Assembly: GCF_001907675.1 (NCBI RefSeq)
Contig: NZ_MPNT01000036.1
Coordinates: 1 to 54,439, forward strand
DNA from: Mycobacterium paraffinicum
GTDB taxonomy: Bacteria; Actinomycetota; Actinomycetes; Mycobacteriales; Mycobacteriaceae
DNA length: 54,439 nt
Direction of reading: 5' to 3'
The position numbers were made by a program, and so were the translations under genes. Under the pieces are notes generated by a model, which worked only from the letters and a program-made list of their open reading frames with translations, did no database searches and was not told the DNA's origin. Numbering within the stretch: the first letter of the stretch is position 1; every line of letters begins with the position of its first letter. Of the stretch, positions 8,387-17,086 are shown piece after piece.

Positions 8387-8476
8387 CTACGACCGGCCTT
8401 CGCGGATATTCTGCGGTTGTTGCGCGGGCGGCCTAATCCGCGATTCGTTCCTATGAATTCGACATGAGCAACCGAC

Positions 8477-8530
8477 GTTAGTAACCGTCCGCACATATTG
8501 CCGGACTAACATCCCTGCCCTTGTACAAGG
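8477..8530. promoter_or_regulatory. inverted repeats upstream of a secreted protein gene
   Basis: The gap before the gene at 8650 holds a GTTAGT/ACTAAC inverted repeat (8477-8482 and 8505-8510) and a perfect 12-bp palindrome CCTTGTACAAGG at 8519-8530. These could be repressor sites, but no regulator gene is adjacent and no second copy was found. Confidence 0.2.
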
Positions 8531-8649
8531 AATTCCGTGGTGGTGGCGGGTAGCACGCGCACGGAGGTTGGGAACGGTAGCAAATCGGAATCTGTGGGAT
8601 GGCCAAGCGATTGCCGCCACGGGTGACACAACGACCAGGAGAAGACGAC

Positions 8650-8973
8650 ATGAAGCGCATCTTTGCCGGAGCGGTGTTGGCGGGCACCGTGACGCTGGCC
8701 AGTTTGGGAGTGGGCACAGGCACCGCTCAGGCGGATCCCTCGACTGGCATCTGTAACCAATTGGCGATGTGCAGCTACATTTGGTGCCCGGGCAGCCCGC
8801 TGCCGATGCCAGACGTGGTGTGGGACATGAACAGGTGCCACCACTACTACGGCGGCAGCCTCGGCCATCCGGGCACCGAGGGCGGCATTCCGGTCGGCGC
8901 GCACATCCTCGAGGGAGATCCTTCCCCGGCGAACACCTGCGGCGGATCACCTATCTGCTTGCCCGGCCTGTAA
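8650..8973 (+). CDS. small secreted cysteine-containing protein
   Basis: This encodes 107 residues beginning with a clear signal peptide (MKRIFAGAVLAGTVTLASLG, cleavage probably after AQA near residue 30). The mature part is about 77 residues, rich in Gly and Pro, with six cysteines, suggesting a disulfide-stabilised extracytoplasmic protein. The ATG at 8650 follows AGGAGAAG at good spacing. Small secreted proteins of this kind are common in mycobacteria and mostly uncharacterised; I recognise no domain. It converges with the LipJ-like gene. Confidence 0.75.
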   Translation: MKRIFAGAVLAGTVTLASLGVGTGTAQADPSTGICNQLAMCSYIWCPGSPLPMPDVVWDMNRCHHYYGGSLGHPGTEGGIPVGAHILEGDPSPANTCGGSPICLPGL

Positions 8974-8982
8974 CGGGACGGC

Positions 8983-9012
8983 GGAGGTCTCGACGCTGCT
9001 GACGAAACCTCC
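8983..9012. terminator. possible bidirectional hairpin between convergent genes
   Basis: GGAGGT at 8983-8988 pairs with ACCTCC at 9007-9012, with partial extra pairing inside. It lies just after the small secreted protein gene and before the convergent LipJ-like gene. There is no T-tract and the inner loop is imperfect, so support is modest. Confidence 0.3.
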
Positions 9013-9133
9013 GACTCCAAGGTCGCGGTGCCCGACGAGACAGTGGTGCCGGCGAGGGCCCATTTCCCGGTGGCCTGGCGAACGGGCGACCACCCATCGG
9101 AAATTGACGGGAAAACCGGCAAGCCCTTCGACC

Positions 9134-10477
9134 TCAGTTCTCGACCGCGAACAGCGGCCACTCTCCTGCCACGCCCTTGAGGTTGTGTTCCCCGCGAGCC
9201 GCAAAGCTGAGGCCCGACCCGGTGACCAGATCGACCACGGTGCGCGAGACGAGCACCTCGCCCGCCCCGGCCGCTGCCGCGACCCGCGCCGCGATGTGGA
9301 CGGCGATGCCGCTGATGTCGTCATCGCGCAGCTCGACCTCGCCCGTGTGCACGCCCGCCCGCACTTCAAGTCCCAGGCTGCGCAGCACGTCGCGGATCGC
9401 CATGGCGCACCGGATCGCTCGGGCGGGTCCGTCGAACCGGGCGAGGAAGCCGTCGCCCGTGGTGTTGACCTCACGACCACGGAAGCGTTCGAGCTGGCGG
9501 CGGACCTGGGCGTCGTGCCTGCCGAGTAACTCCTTCCATCGCTGATCGCCGAGTTCGACTGCTTGCTTCGTGGAATCGACGATGTCGGTGAACAGCACGG
9601 TCGCCAAGACCCGCTCGACCGCAGGCGCCGGCCGGACGCCGGTGAGGAACTCCTCGATCTCGTCGAGCAAGGCGTCGGCGTCATCGGTGAAGAACAGGTG
9701 GTCGGTTCCGTCGAGTTCGACGAACTTGGCGCCGGATATCCGGTCGGCGAGGTAGCGGCCCATCTCGACACTCACCATCCGGTCGTCGCGCCGGTGGAGC
9801 ACGAGCGTCGGCAGCTGGATCGTGGGCAAGATGTCGCGGATGTCCAGGCGCGGGTAGAGCGCGAAGATGTTTCGGACCATGCCCGGGCTGGCGGCCATGC
9901 GCTGCAGCCTTGCCCACCACCGCCGCAGGTCGGCGTCGCCTCGCCGGCTCGGAGCCCATCCGCCGAGTGCGACGCCCTCACCCCAGCCTTTGGCGCTGAG
10001 TTCGACCAATCTCGACAGCTGCTCCTCTGTGACGCCGAGTGGGTAGTCGGGCGCCCGCAGCAACCGGGTGAAGGTGCCATACAGCGTCAGTGAGTTGACG
10101 CGGTCGGGATGGCTGGCTGTCATCAGCATCGCCATCGTGCCGCCTTCGGAAATGCCGACCACGTCGGCGCTTTCGCATCCGGCCGCGTCCATGACGGCGC
10201 GCAGGTCGTCGACGGACTCTTCCAACGTCGGGGCATGGGCCGCCGGATCGGAAAGGCCCGTGCCCCGCTTGTCGAATGTGACGACGCGCCTAAATGAGGC
10301 CAGCCGCGAAAAGAAGTGAACGACAGACGGCTCCTCCCACATGATCTCGAGGTGGGAGATGAACCCGGGTGCGACCACGAGGTCGGGCCCTTCCCCGATC
10401 ACGAAGAAGGCGATGTTCAGGTCACCGCTCTTGGCATAGCGAATGTCCGGTGCCCTGCCCGCGACGTTCATGGCCAA
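9134..10477 (-). CDS. alpha/beta-hydrolase fused to class III adenylate/guanylate cyclase (LipJ/Rv1900c-like)
   Basis: This 447-residue protein has an N-terminal alpha/beta-hydrolase (about residues 10-280) and a C-terminal class III nucleotide cyclase (about 290-447), the architecture of M. tuberculosis Rv1900c (LipJ). The hydrolase shows nucleophile Ser110 in GISEGG, an Asp in LHRRDDRMV near 231-232 and His260 in GTDH, so the triad looks intact. The cyclase has both metal-binding aspartates (FTDIVDST near 298, TTGDGF near 342). Such proteins act as cytosolic homodimers making cyclic nucleotide. The start may be the ATG at 10477 or two codons later. It is last in a minus-strand set after the NHL lipoprotein gene, 92 bp apart, so cotranscription is possible. 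Confidence 0.9.
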   Translation of the reverse strand: MAMNVAGRAPDIRYAKSGDLNIAFFVIGEGPDLVVAPGFISHLEIMWEEPSVVHFFSRLASFRRVVTFDKRGTGLSDPAAHAPTLEESVDDLRAVMDAAGCESADVVGISEGGTMAMLMTASHPDRVNSLTLYGTFTRLLRAPDYPLGVTEEQLSRLVELSAKGWGEGVALGGWAPSRRGDADLRRWWARLQRMAASPGMVRNIFALYPRLDIRDILPTIQLPTLVLHRRDDRMVSVEMGRYLADRISGAKFVELDGTDHLFFTDDADALLDEIEEFLTGVRPAPAVERVLATVLFTDIVDSTKQAVELGDQRWKELLGRHDAQVRRQLERFRGREVNTTGDGFLARFDGPARAIRCAMAIRDVLRSLGLEVRAGVHTGEVELRDDDISGIAVHIAARVAAAAGAGEVLVSRTVVDLVTGSGLSFAARGEHNLKGVAGEWPLFAVEN

Positions 10478-10569
10478 ACACTACGCCGGGTCGACCACGC
10501 GAAGGCCCTGAAAAAGGGGTTAGGCCCTTGCGGCGACGGCCACCGGCACGCACTTCATGACGCCGGCCA

Positions 10570-11472
10570 TCAGCGGGCCGGCAGCTTGAGGATGCGGAAA
10601 TGGGAGCTGTCGTTGAGGTACACGTCGCCTTCGCGGTCGACCGCCACACTGAACGGGTTCTTGAGGTTGCTGAACGGCAACACCGTCGGGCTGCTCGCGC
10701 CGGCATCCAATCTCAACACGCGGTTGGCGCCGAAGTCGACGACGTAGACATTCCCGCTGTTGTCGACCGTCACATCGGTGGGCTGCTTGAGGTCACTGAA
10801 CGGCAGCACCCTTGGGCTCCCGGTTGTGGGTGCGAGCTCCAGCACGCGTCTACCGTCGGAGTCGACGACGTAGACGTTGCCGTTGGTGTCCACCGCCACC
10901 CCGCTCGGGTCAATACCGTTGAGCGGCAAAGCAGTCGGGCTCGTGGATCCCGCCGCCAGCTTCAATACTTGCTTGCTACCCGAGTCACTGACGTAGACGT
11001 TGCCCGAGGTGTCCACCGCAACGCCGGCGATGACGTCGAGGTCGCCAAACGGCAGGACGGTGGAGTCGGCGCCTGGTGCCAGTTTCAGCACCCTGTGGTG
11101 AAAGCCGTCGGCGACGTAGAGGTTGCCCGCAGCGTCTACCGCCGCGTCAAGGGCCTGGCCGAGACCGGTGAACGGCAGGGGCGCTGGTTCATTGGTGCCC
11201 GCCCGCATCTTCCACACCCGGCCATAGTGCGAGTCGAGCACGTAGACGTTGTCCGCGGCATCCACCGCCACTCCGGCGAGATGGTTGATCAGCTCGCCGA
11301 ACGGTAGCTCGACTTGAGGCCCGTACGTCACGGGATGCGGTAGCGGCGTCGCCGTCCGTGACGTCGCTGCCGTCGGCGCACCGGAGGTCGCGGTGGAACA
11401 TCCCGCCGTTGACAGTGCGGCCGTGGCGATTGCCACCGTCGCGGCTATCGCAATGAATGGGATGCGGTTCAT
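10570..11472 (-). CDS. NHL-repeat (six-blade beta-propeller) lipoprotein
   Basis: This encodes 300 residues with a lipoprotein signal (lipobox STAGC, Cys25) and a Thr/Ala-rich linker. Six regular repeats of the type GVAVDxxGNVYVxDSxxxRVLKL follow, each ending in an alternating LPF segment. Six NHL blades make a closed propeller like the extracellular sensor of the mycobacterial kinase PknD, but here no kinase is attached. A transmembrane kinase is encoded divergently nearby, suggesting a split sensor, though this is inference. The ATG at 11472 gives a proper signal sequence; the longer open frame extending to 11940 is antisense noise. The TolB-like gene ends 17 bp upstream, so the two are probably one transcript. 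Confidence 0.88.
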   Translation of the reverse strand: MNRIPFIAIAATVAIATAALSTAGCSTATSGAPTAATSRTATPLPHPVTYGPQVELPFGELINHLAGVAVDAADNVYVLDSHYGRVWKMRAGTNEPAPLPFTGLGQALDAAVDAAGNLYVADGFHHRVLKLAPGADSTVLPFGDLDVIAGVAVDTSGNVYVSDSGSKQVLKLAAGSTSPTALPLNGIDPSGVAVDTNGNVYVVDSDGRRVLELAPTTGSPRVLPFSDLKQPTDVTVDNSGNVYVVDFGANRVLRLDAGASSPTVLPFSNLKNPFSVAVDREGDVYLNDSSHFRILKLPAR

Positions 11473-11489
11473 GACTCGATCTCCGTTCG

Positions 11490-12719
11490 TCACCGCTGGC
11501 CGGGGTAGGGCACCGCATTGATGACGCCGCCGCCGTTGACCGTCGGCCCGAGGAGCACCGTTGACGTGCCGGCGGCTGGGTTGTAGTCGATGAGCGCCAG
11601 GCCGCCTCCGCACCCGGCCCTTGCCTTGAGGTCGAGGTCGCCACCGTTGACACCGACGACCACGACGCTGTCGCCTTTCACCTCGGGTACCGAGACCTTC
11701 GACGTCGTGCCATCGTCGTTGAGCTTGGCGAGGTAGACGACGCCACACGCGCCCGCTGCCTGCACGAACGTCCCGGCCGGCAGCTGCCACGCGTCCAAGT
11801 CGCCGTAATCGGGGCCGTGACCGTTGTTCGGCGCGGTCAGGGCGGTGGGCGCCCCGCCGTCGATGGGCACCAGCCACAGCCGGGGCGCGCCCGTGCCGTC
11901 GCAGCGCGTGAGCGCGATCCTCGCGCCTGGATCCCACCACCGCATCGGTGTGCAGTCCTTCTGGCCGGCGATCGGCAGGGCCTCGCCGGCCACCCCGTCG
12001 TTGCCCATCAGGGCCAGGCCGGAGGCCGTCCCCATCACCAGCTGGGTGCCGTCCGGCGTGGACAGATAGCCCTCGAAGTCCTGACTGATCGGGTAGCTCA
12101 ATTGATGGTTACCGGCGAGGTCGACGCGTTCGAGCGAGCGACCCTCCGAGACCGTCGACCGGTACAGCAGCAGCGCTTTGCCATCGGGTCGCGTGTAGCG
12201 AAGGGATGGGTGGGTGCCGTCGACGGTGAACGAGGTCTTCGTGCCGCTACGCAGGTCGACCTCGGTGATGACCGTCCGGCCCTTCTCCTCGGTCGAGAAC
12301 AGCGCCCGGGTCCCGTCTCCCGACCAGTCGACCAACGACGGGTTCGGGCCGTCCCCCGGGGGCGGGAAGGTGGTGATCGGGTAGCGGCCGCCCGCCGGGT
12401 CGACCAGGTACAGCGTCGTGGTGGATGCCTGGCGGGTGGGTGAGCCAGGCGGCGGTGACTCGCCAGGACGCAGCCCGGGTGCTGGGCTCCACATGGCGAG
12501 CATCCAGCCGGGTCCGACCTGAGACCAGGGGACGGCCCCGAGCTCGGCCTCGACGCCGTGGGCAGCCATCGCCGGCGAGTTATCGGGCTCGGCGTGTGCC
12601 GTCGGCGCGAGGGGGCTCGTCGCCGTGGCGGCCGCCAATGTCATCAGCGTGGCCGTCGTCAGCTTCATCCTTCGTCCTAGCCTGGTGCAGTGGCTCCGCC
12701 GCGTTGAGGTTCTTGCCAT
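11490..12719 (-). CDS. secreted TolB/WD40-like beta-propeller protein
   Basis: This encodes about 409 residues starting with a long basic n-region, a hydrophobic stretch and a signal-peptidase site at THA. Repeated blocks such as YLVDPAGGRYPITTF, VDWSGDGTRALF and LSTPDGTQLVMGT are the D-x-x-G strand pattern of TolB-like propellers. The ATG at 12719 is chosen for AGAGGAAA nine bases upstream; an ATG at 12668 would also give a good signal peptide. The protein probably sits outside the membrane and binds a ligand or a protein partner. It is first in the minus-strand set followed by the NHL lipoprotein. The roughly 200-bp divergent region to the kinase gene must hold both promoters, but I could not assign -10/-35 elements. 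Confidence 0.82.
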   Translation of the reverse strand: MARTSTRRSHCTRLGRRMKLTTATLMTLAAATATSPLAPTAHAEPDNSPAMAAHGVEAELGAVPWSQVGPGWMLAMWSPAPGLRPGESPPPGSPTRQASTTTLYLVDPAGGRYPITTFPPPGDGPNPSLVDWSGDGTRALFSTEEKGRTVITEVDLRSGTKTSFTVDGTHPSLRYTRPDGKALLLYRSTVSEGRSLERVDLAGNHQLSYPISQDFEGYLSTPDGTQLVMGTASGLALMGNDGVAGEALPIAGQKDCTPMRWWDPGARIALTRCDGTGAPRLWLVPIDGGAPTALTAPNNGHGPDYGDLDAWQLPAGTFVQAAGACGVVYLAKLNDDGTTSKVSVPEVKGDSVVVVGVNGGDLDLKARAGCGGGLALIDYNPAAGTSTVLLGPTVNGGGVINAVPYPGQR

Positions 12720-12922
12720 CTTCGTTTCCTCTGGTCGAACAGTCCGTGGTTTCGCTGGGCTGCGCTGCCCGGTCACGGAAAAGGCTGCGGCGGACGCCTT
12801 GCGTTTTTCTTGCGCCCACCTTGCGTGGGTCGCCGACCCCGCCGCGATGCCTTTGCGGCAAACGGGTGCATCGCTCGGCCGCCAGGGGAGATACTGCGTC
12901 GGTACCCGAGGAAGCGAGGCGG

Positions 12923-14335
12923 ATGGCGGTGGACGCGCGCGTCGGTACGACGTTCGGTAAGTACGAACTCAAGCGCCGGATCGGCCGGGGCGGCGGCGGT
13001 GTGGTGTACGAGGCCTACGACACAGGCAAGAGGCGAACCGTCGCGCTCAAGGTGCTCGCGGAAGAGCTCTCAGCTAACACCACCTTCCGGACGAGGTTCC
13101 AGCGCGAGTCCCAGGCGGCGGCGATGCTGCAAGAACCGCATGTCATTCCGATCCACGACTGGGGCGAGATCGACGGCAGCCTCTACATCGACATGCGCCT
13201 TGTGCAGGGACAGACTCTTCTCGACCTCATCGCGGAGGGACCGCTGGCGCCCGCACGGGCGGTGGCCATCATCGGGCAGGTCGCTGACGCGCTGGACGCC
13301 GCACACGCCGAGGGGTTGATCCATCGCGACGTCAAGCCGCAAAACATCCTCGTTACGCCTGCCGATTTCGTGTATCTGGTCGACTTCGGAATCGCCCAGA
13401 CCATGGCCGACCCGCGGCTGACGACGGTGGGCACTCAGATCGGCACGTTGAATTACATGGCGCCCGAACGGTTTAGCGACAAGGCGCCCACACCCGCTGT
13501 CGACGTCTACTCTCTGTCATGCGTGTTGTACGAGTCGCTGACCGGAGACGCCCCGTTCGCCGGTGACAGTCTTGAGCACTTGGTGGCGGCACACCTCGCC
13601 TTGCCGCCACCGCGACCGAGCGTGGCGAATCGGTGCGTCCCCGAGGCGCTCGACGAAGTGGTCGCTCGCGGCATGGCCAAACACCCCGACGAGCGGTACG
13701 CGACAGCGGGCGGCCTCGCCCGCGCAGCGCAGCGCGCGTTGGGAAGTACTTCGGTTGATGGACAGGGCACTCGACCGTACACAGCCGTCCCTGTGCCGTC
13801 CGGCGTCCCGACGGAGCAATTCACCGCCGGGGAGGTTCGTGATCGCCGATCAAGCGAACGCGGGCGGAACTGGGTGCTGCCGACCGTGATCGGGGTCGCG
13901 GCGGCCCTGATTGTCGCGGGCATCGGGGTGGCCATCGGCATCCTCGCCCACGGACCGACTGCGCAACAGCAGACGCCGCCGGCGCGCGCCGTCCAGCCTC
14001 CACTGATCACTGGACCCGACTTGAGCAGCCTGCATCAATCCTGCGACCAGGGCTTCTCCTTACCGACGGGAACGGGGTTCGGCACTCGCGCCGGACGCGG
14101 GACTCCCGAAACCTCATGCCTTTTCGCCAACAGCGTGCTGACGTCGTACTGGGCTGAATACGGCAACGCAAGCCCGCTACCGCGGGCTGTGTCGGCGCCG
14201 GGCGCCGTCGACTGCAAGACCGTGCCCGGGGCACTGTGCACGGGGTCGAACTTCCTCATGCATTGCCAGCAGCACCCAGGAGAAAGCTGGATCACGTGCG
14301 TCGGGGGCAGCAGCGCGCGCGTGTACCTGTGGTGA
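12923..14335 (+). CDS. transmembrane serine/threonine protein kinase (PknH-like arrangement)
   Basis: This is a 470-residue Hanks-type kinase. The Gly-rich loop is IGRGGGGVVYEA (residues 20-31), the ATP lysine is Lys43 (VALKVL), the catalytic loop HRDVKPQN is at 134-141, DFG is at 154-156 and the APE motif is at 180-182. A juxtamembrane linker leads to a transmembrane helix at about 317-342. An extracellular domain of about 125 residues follows with six cysteines, likely three disulfides. The ATG at 12923 follows GAGGAAG and matches the usual N-terminus; the open frame extends 166 codons further upstream but looks non-coding there. The EmbR-like gene starts 22 bp downstream, as in the PknH-EmbR pair of M. 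tuberculosis, so that regulator is the probable substrate. Confidence 0.92.
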   Translation: MAVDARVGTTFGKYELKRRIGRGGGGVVYEAYDTGKRRTVALKVLAEELSANTTFRTRFQRESQAAAMLQEPHVIPIHDWGEIDGSLYIDMRLVQGQTLLDLIAEGPLAPARAVAIIGQVADALDAAHAEGLIHRDVKPQNILVTPADFVYLVDFGIAQTMADPRLTTVGTQIGTLNYMAPERFSDKAPTPAVDVYSLSCVLYESLTGDAPFAGDSLEHLVAAHLALPPPRPSVANRCVPEALDEVVARGMAKHPDERYATAGGLARAAQRALGSTSVDGQGTRPYTAVPVPSGVPTEQFTAGEVRDRRSSERGRNWVLPTVIGVAAALIVAGIGVAIGILAHGPTAQQQTPPARAVQPPLITGPDLSSLHQSCDQGFSLPTGTGFGTRAGRGTPETSCLFANSVLTSYWAEYGNASPLPRAVSAPGAVDCKTVPGALCTGSNFLMHCQQHPGESWITCVGGSSARVYLW

Positions 14336-14357
14336 CGTCGCGGACCGGCACCCGACA

Positions 14358-15548
14358 ATGAGTTCGAATAGCCCCCGAGCAGAAGGGATTGCTACCGCGA
14401 TGGTTCAGAACGCTCTCCGGTTTGGGGTGTTGGGGCCGTTGCAGATGATCGCCGACGGCACCGAGTTACCACTGGGACCGGCCAAGCAGCGGGCCGTGCT
14501 GGCGATGCTGTTGATCAACCGGAATCGAACCGTCTCGATCGACGCGTTGATCGACGCGGCGTGGCAGGAGTGCCCACCGCCCGAGGCGAGGGGGAGCTTG
14601 CACGCGCACGTCTCCCGACTCCGCCGGCTGGTGAGCGACGCCGGCGTGGACCCGGGCACTGTTCTGGTTCGTGCCCAGCCGGGATATCGGCTCAACGTGC
14701 CCGACGAGGCGTGCGACCTCGGCCGCTTCGCCACCGCGCACCGGGCAGGGATTGAGGCCGCTGCCGCAGGCAGGTTCGCGCAGGCCGGCAGTCACCTATC
14801 GGCCGCGCTGGCCGAATGGCGCGGCCCGGTGCTCGACGATCTGCGCGACTTCCGATTCGTCGATGCCTTCGCCGCCGCCTTGGCGGAGGACAGGCTGGTG
14901 ACACTGACCGCGTGGGCTGAATCTGAGATAGCTTGTGGGCGAGCCCATTCGATCATTGGAGAACTCGAAGCGCTGGTGACCGAGCATCCCTATCGAGAAC
15001 CGCTGTGGGCGCAGTTGATAGCCGGCTACTACCTGGCCGACCGCCAACACGACGCACTTGATGCATACGCGCGGCTCAGGACTGTGCTCGCAGACGATCT
15101 GGGCATCGATCCCGGGCCTACCCTGCGCAATTTGCATCAGAGGGTCCTCAACCAGGAGCCGCTGGACGTGAAGCACGCGGCGCGCGCAACCGCTAAGCGC
15201 GCCGCGGGGACCCTCCAGTGGCGTACCGAACCGGGCCGCGAGCGCGCCGTTGCCCATCTGCGCGACTCCGCGGGGCGTCGCTATCGACTGCGCGGAACGG
15301 CCACGAAAGTTGGGCGTCTCCCCGACAATGACATCGTTCTCGACGACGACACCGTCAGCCGTTTTCACGCGGTGATCGTCGACACCGGAAATAGCTTCGT
15401 CATCACGGATCTCCAGTCAGCCAACGGAGTCGACTTAGGGGGAGAGCGGATTCGCGGCAGCGCGACGCTGGCCGATGGTGACCGGATTTGCATCTGCGGC
15501 CATGACTTCACCTTTGAATTCGGTGTGCGAGCTGACGGTGGCGCATGA
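14358..15548 (+). CDS. EmbR-like transcriptional regulator (SARP winged helix-BTAD-FHA)
   Basis: This 396-residue protein has an OmpR-type winged helix (about 20-115), a bacterial transcriptional activation domain (BTAD, about 120-265) and a C-terminal FHA domain (about 305-388). The FHA phosphothreonine-binding positions are visible: GR at 319-320, SRFH at 334-337 and SANG at 354-357. This is the EmbR architecture, in which the FHA docks on a phosphorylated kinase and phosphorylation changes DNA binding. The kinase gene directly upstream is the obvious partner. The start could be the ATG at 14358 or that at 14400. Its targets are unknown: no arabinosyltransferase genes are nearby, so it should not be called embR itself. 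Confidence 0.92.
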   Translation: MSSNSPRAEGIATAMVQNALRFGVLGPLQMIADGTELPLGPAKQRAVLAMLLINRNRTVSIDALIDAAWQECPPPEARGSLHAHVSRLRRLVSDAGVDPGTVLVRAQPGYRLNVPDEACDLGRFATAHRAGIEAAAAGRFAQAGSHLSAALAEWRGPVLDDLRDFRFVDAFAAALAEDRLVTLTAWAESEIACGRAHSIIGELEALVTEHPYREPLWAQLIAGYYLADRQHDALDAYARLRTVLADDLGIDPGPTLRNLHQRVLNQEPLDVKHAARATAKRAAGTLQWRTEPGRERAVAHLRDSAGRRYRLRGTATKVGRLPDNDIVLDDDTVSRFHAVIVDTGNSFVITDLQSANGVDLGGERIRGSATLADGDRICICGHDFTFEFGVRADGGA

Positions 15549-15549
15549 C

Positions 15550-15936
15550 ATGAACGAACCGTGTCCCTGCGGCAGTGGCGAGCGCTATGGCGCGTGTTGC
15601 GAGCCGCTCCACCACGGCGAGGTACAGGCCCGCACCGCCGAGGAATTGATGCGATCGCGGTATTCGGCGTTCGCCCGCGGTGACGCCGACTACCTGTTTC
15701 GCACCTGGCACCCGCGCACGCGGCCGTCCGACGTGACCGTTGACCCGGGCAGCACCTGGATCGGTCTGGATGTGATCGACACGGTCGCGGGCGGCCCGCA
15801 AGACGATTGGGGAGAGGTGGAATTCACGGCCCGGTACGAGTCCGCCGGCCGCGCCGACACACTGCGCGAACGCAGTCGCTTCGCGCGTCGCGCCGGCCGG
15901 TGGTTCTACCTCGACGCCGTGACGGCAGAGGCATAG
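15550..15936 (+). CDS. YchJ-family protein (UPF0225) with SEC-C type zinc motif
   Basis: This encodes 128 residues beginning MNEPCPCGSGERYGACC, the SEC-C/YchJ zinc-binding motif. The NTF2-like YchJ domain (AEELMRSRYSAFARGD, then YLFRTWHP) follows. The ATG at 15550 comes one base after the stop of the EmbR-like gene, indicating cotranscription and probable translational coupling. The function of YchJ proteins is not established; the zinc motif suggests a protein or nucleic-acid contact. Its presence in the kinase-regulator transcript may be incidental. Confidence 0.88.
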   Translation: MNEPCPCGSGERYGACCEPLHHGEVQARTAEELMRSRYSAFARGDADYLFRTWHPRTRPSDVTVDPGSTWIGLDVIDTVAGGPQDDWGEVEFTARYESAGRADTLRERSRFARRAGRWFYLDAVTAEA

Positions 15937-15991
15937 CCGGTCCCGATCTCAGGGCAACAGCGCAGCTCGGGGACTGACCCGGCTTTGGTCG

Positions 15992-16062
15992 AGCGAGTGA
16001 CGGGACTCGAACCCGTGTGTACGGCTTTGCAGGCCGCTGCCTAGCCACTCAGCCACACCCGC
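15992..16062 (-). tRNA. tRNA-Cys (anticodon GCA)
   Basis: The minus strand folds into a 71-nt cloverleaf. The acceptor stem is GCGGGTG paired with CACTCGC (one G-U pair). The anticodon stem GCGGC/GCCGT carries the loop CTGCAAA with anticodon GCA. The T arm is ACGGG-TTCGAGT-CCCGT, and the discriminator is U, as expected for tRNA-Cys. CCA is not encoded. Confidence 0.92.
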
Positions 16063-16176
16063 ACGAATCGCCACCATGCCAGCGCACGCGGTCGTTGCCC
16101 AGCGATTTCCTCGGTCTGATTATTTCCGCGAGCGGCAGTATCCGCCCTGTTGGCGGGCGACGGCTAGATTACCCGT

Positions 16177-17070
16177 ATGCGCGGCGTTCGCCTGGTTCAT
16201 GCCTTCCTGACCGTCCTCACAGCGGGGCTGCTGCTGGCGGCCCCCGCCAGCGCGCAGCCGCCGTCCAAGCTCACCGATCACATCACCGACAGCGCCGGAG
16301 TCTTGACGGATCCCGGTCGGGCGGCGGTGAGCTCGGCGATCGACCGGCTCTACCGCGATCGGCACATTCAGCTGTGGGTGGTCTACGTCGACAACTTCTC
16401 CAGGTTCAAACCGGAGAACTGGGCCGACCGAACCCGCAACGCAAGCGGATTGGGCGGCCGCGACGTGCTGCTGTCCGTCGCCACGAACACCAAGCTCTAC
16501 ACCCTATCGGTGCCGCCGCAGGTGCCCGGCCTCACGGATGCCGAGCTGGACAGCCTGCGCAGCAAGCGAATTGAACCCGCGGTGGGCGCCAAGGATTGGA
16601 GCGGCGCCGCGGTCGCTGCGGCCGACGGATTGGACAAGTCGGCAAGCTCGCCGAAGCCGATCTGGCTGATGATCGCAATCAGCCTGATTGTCGTCGTGGC
16701 CGTAGTCGTAGTGTTTCTCGCGCTCTATCGCGCGCGCCGCCGCCGCGCCGCCCGCCGCGGCGGGCAGCGGGGGATTGAGGGTCCCGACGATTCATCGGGG
16801 GAGGCGCTGTCGGCCGCGGACGCCCGGCTGCGTCAGATCACCGACTACGTCGCCAGGCATGGCGAGAGCGTCGGCGCCGAGGCGCAGACCCGAATCCAAG
16901 AGGCCAAGCGGTATTTGGCGGCGGCGCATGCCAAGGAAGCAATTAACGAGGACGAGGCGATCGCCTACGCGAACCGGGCATCCACGCTGGCCGCTGAGGC
17001 ACAAACGCTGGCGAATGCCGACGTGCTGGCCGCGCACCGGAAGCGCGGTCGAGGTACATCTTCGCGGTGA
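16177..17070 (+). CDS. TPM-domain membrane protein
   Basis: This encodes 297 residues: a signal peptide (cleavage after ASA near residue 26), a TPM domain (about 30-150; ITDSAGVLTDPGRAAVSSAI, LWVVYVDNF), a transmembrane helix near 163-185, a very basic stretch (RARRRRAARR) and an Ala/Glu-rich helical tail that may form a coiled coil. Its topology places TPM outside and the tail in the cytoplasm. It is much shorter than the longer mycobacterial TPM proteins such as Rv2345. TPM domains are linked to membrane-associated repair or phosphatase activity elsewhere, but the role here is unknown. Confidence 0.85.
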   Translation: MRGVRLVHAFLTVLTAGLLLAAPASAQPPSKLTDHITDSAGVLTDPGRAAVSSAIDRLYRDRHIQLWVVYVDNFSRFKPENWADRTRNASGLGGRDVLLSVATNTKLYTLSVPPQVPGLTDAELDSLRSKRIEPAVGAKDWSGAAVAAADGLDKSASSPKPIWLMIAISLIVVVAVVVVFLALYRARRRRAARRGGQRGIEGPDDSSGEALSAADARLRQITDYVARHGESVGAEAQTRIQEAKRYLAAAHAKEAINEDEAIAYANRASTLAAEAQTLANADVLAAHRKRGRGTSSR

Positions 17071-17086
17071 TCGTCAGGGACGCAGT

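Noticed and set aside
8387..8950. 187-codon minus-strand open frame
   Set aside because: It is antisense to the small secreted protein gene, which has a signal peptide and a ribosome-binding site; the frame is Cys/Arg-rich noise.
11473..11940. N-terminal extension of the NHL lipoprotein frame
   Set aside because: It overlaps the TolB-like gene on the same strand in another frame and would bury the signal peptide.
12425..12922. N-terminal extension of the kinase frame by 166 codons
   Set aside because: The extension is antisense to the TolB-like gene and Arg/Pro-rich; the kinase domain and ribosome-binding site support the start at 12923.
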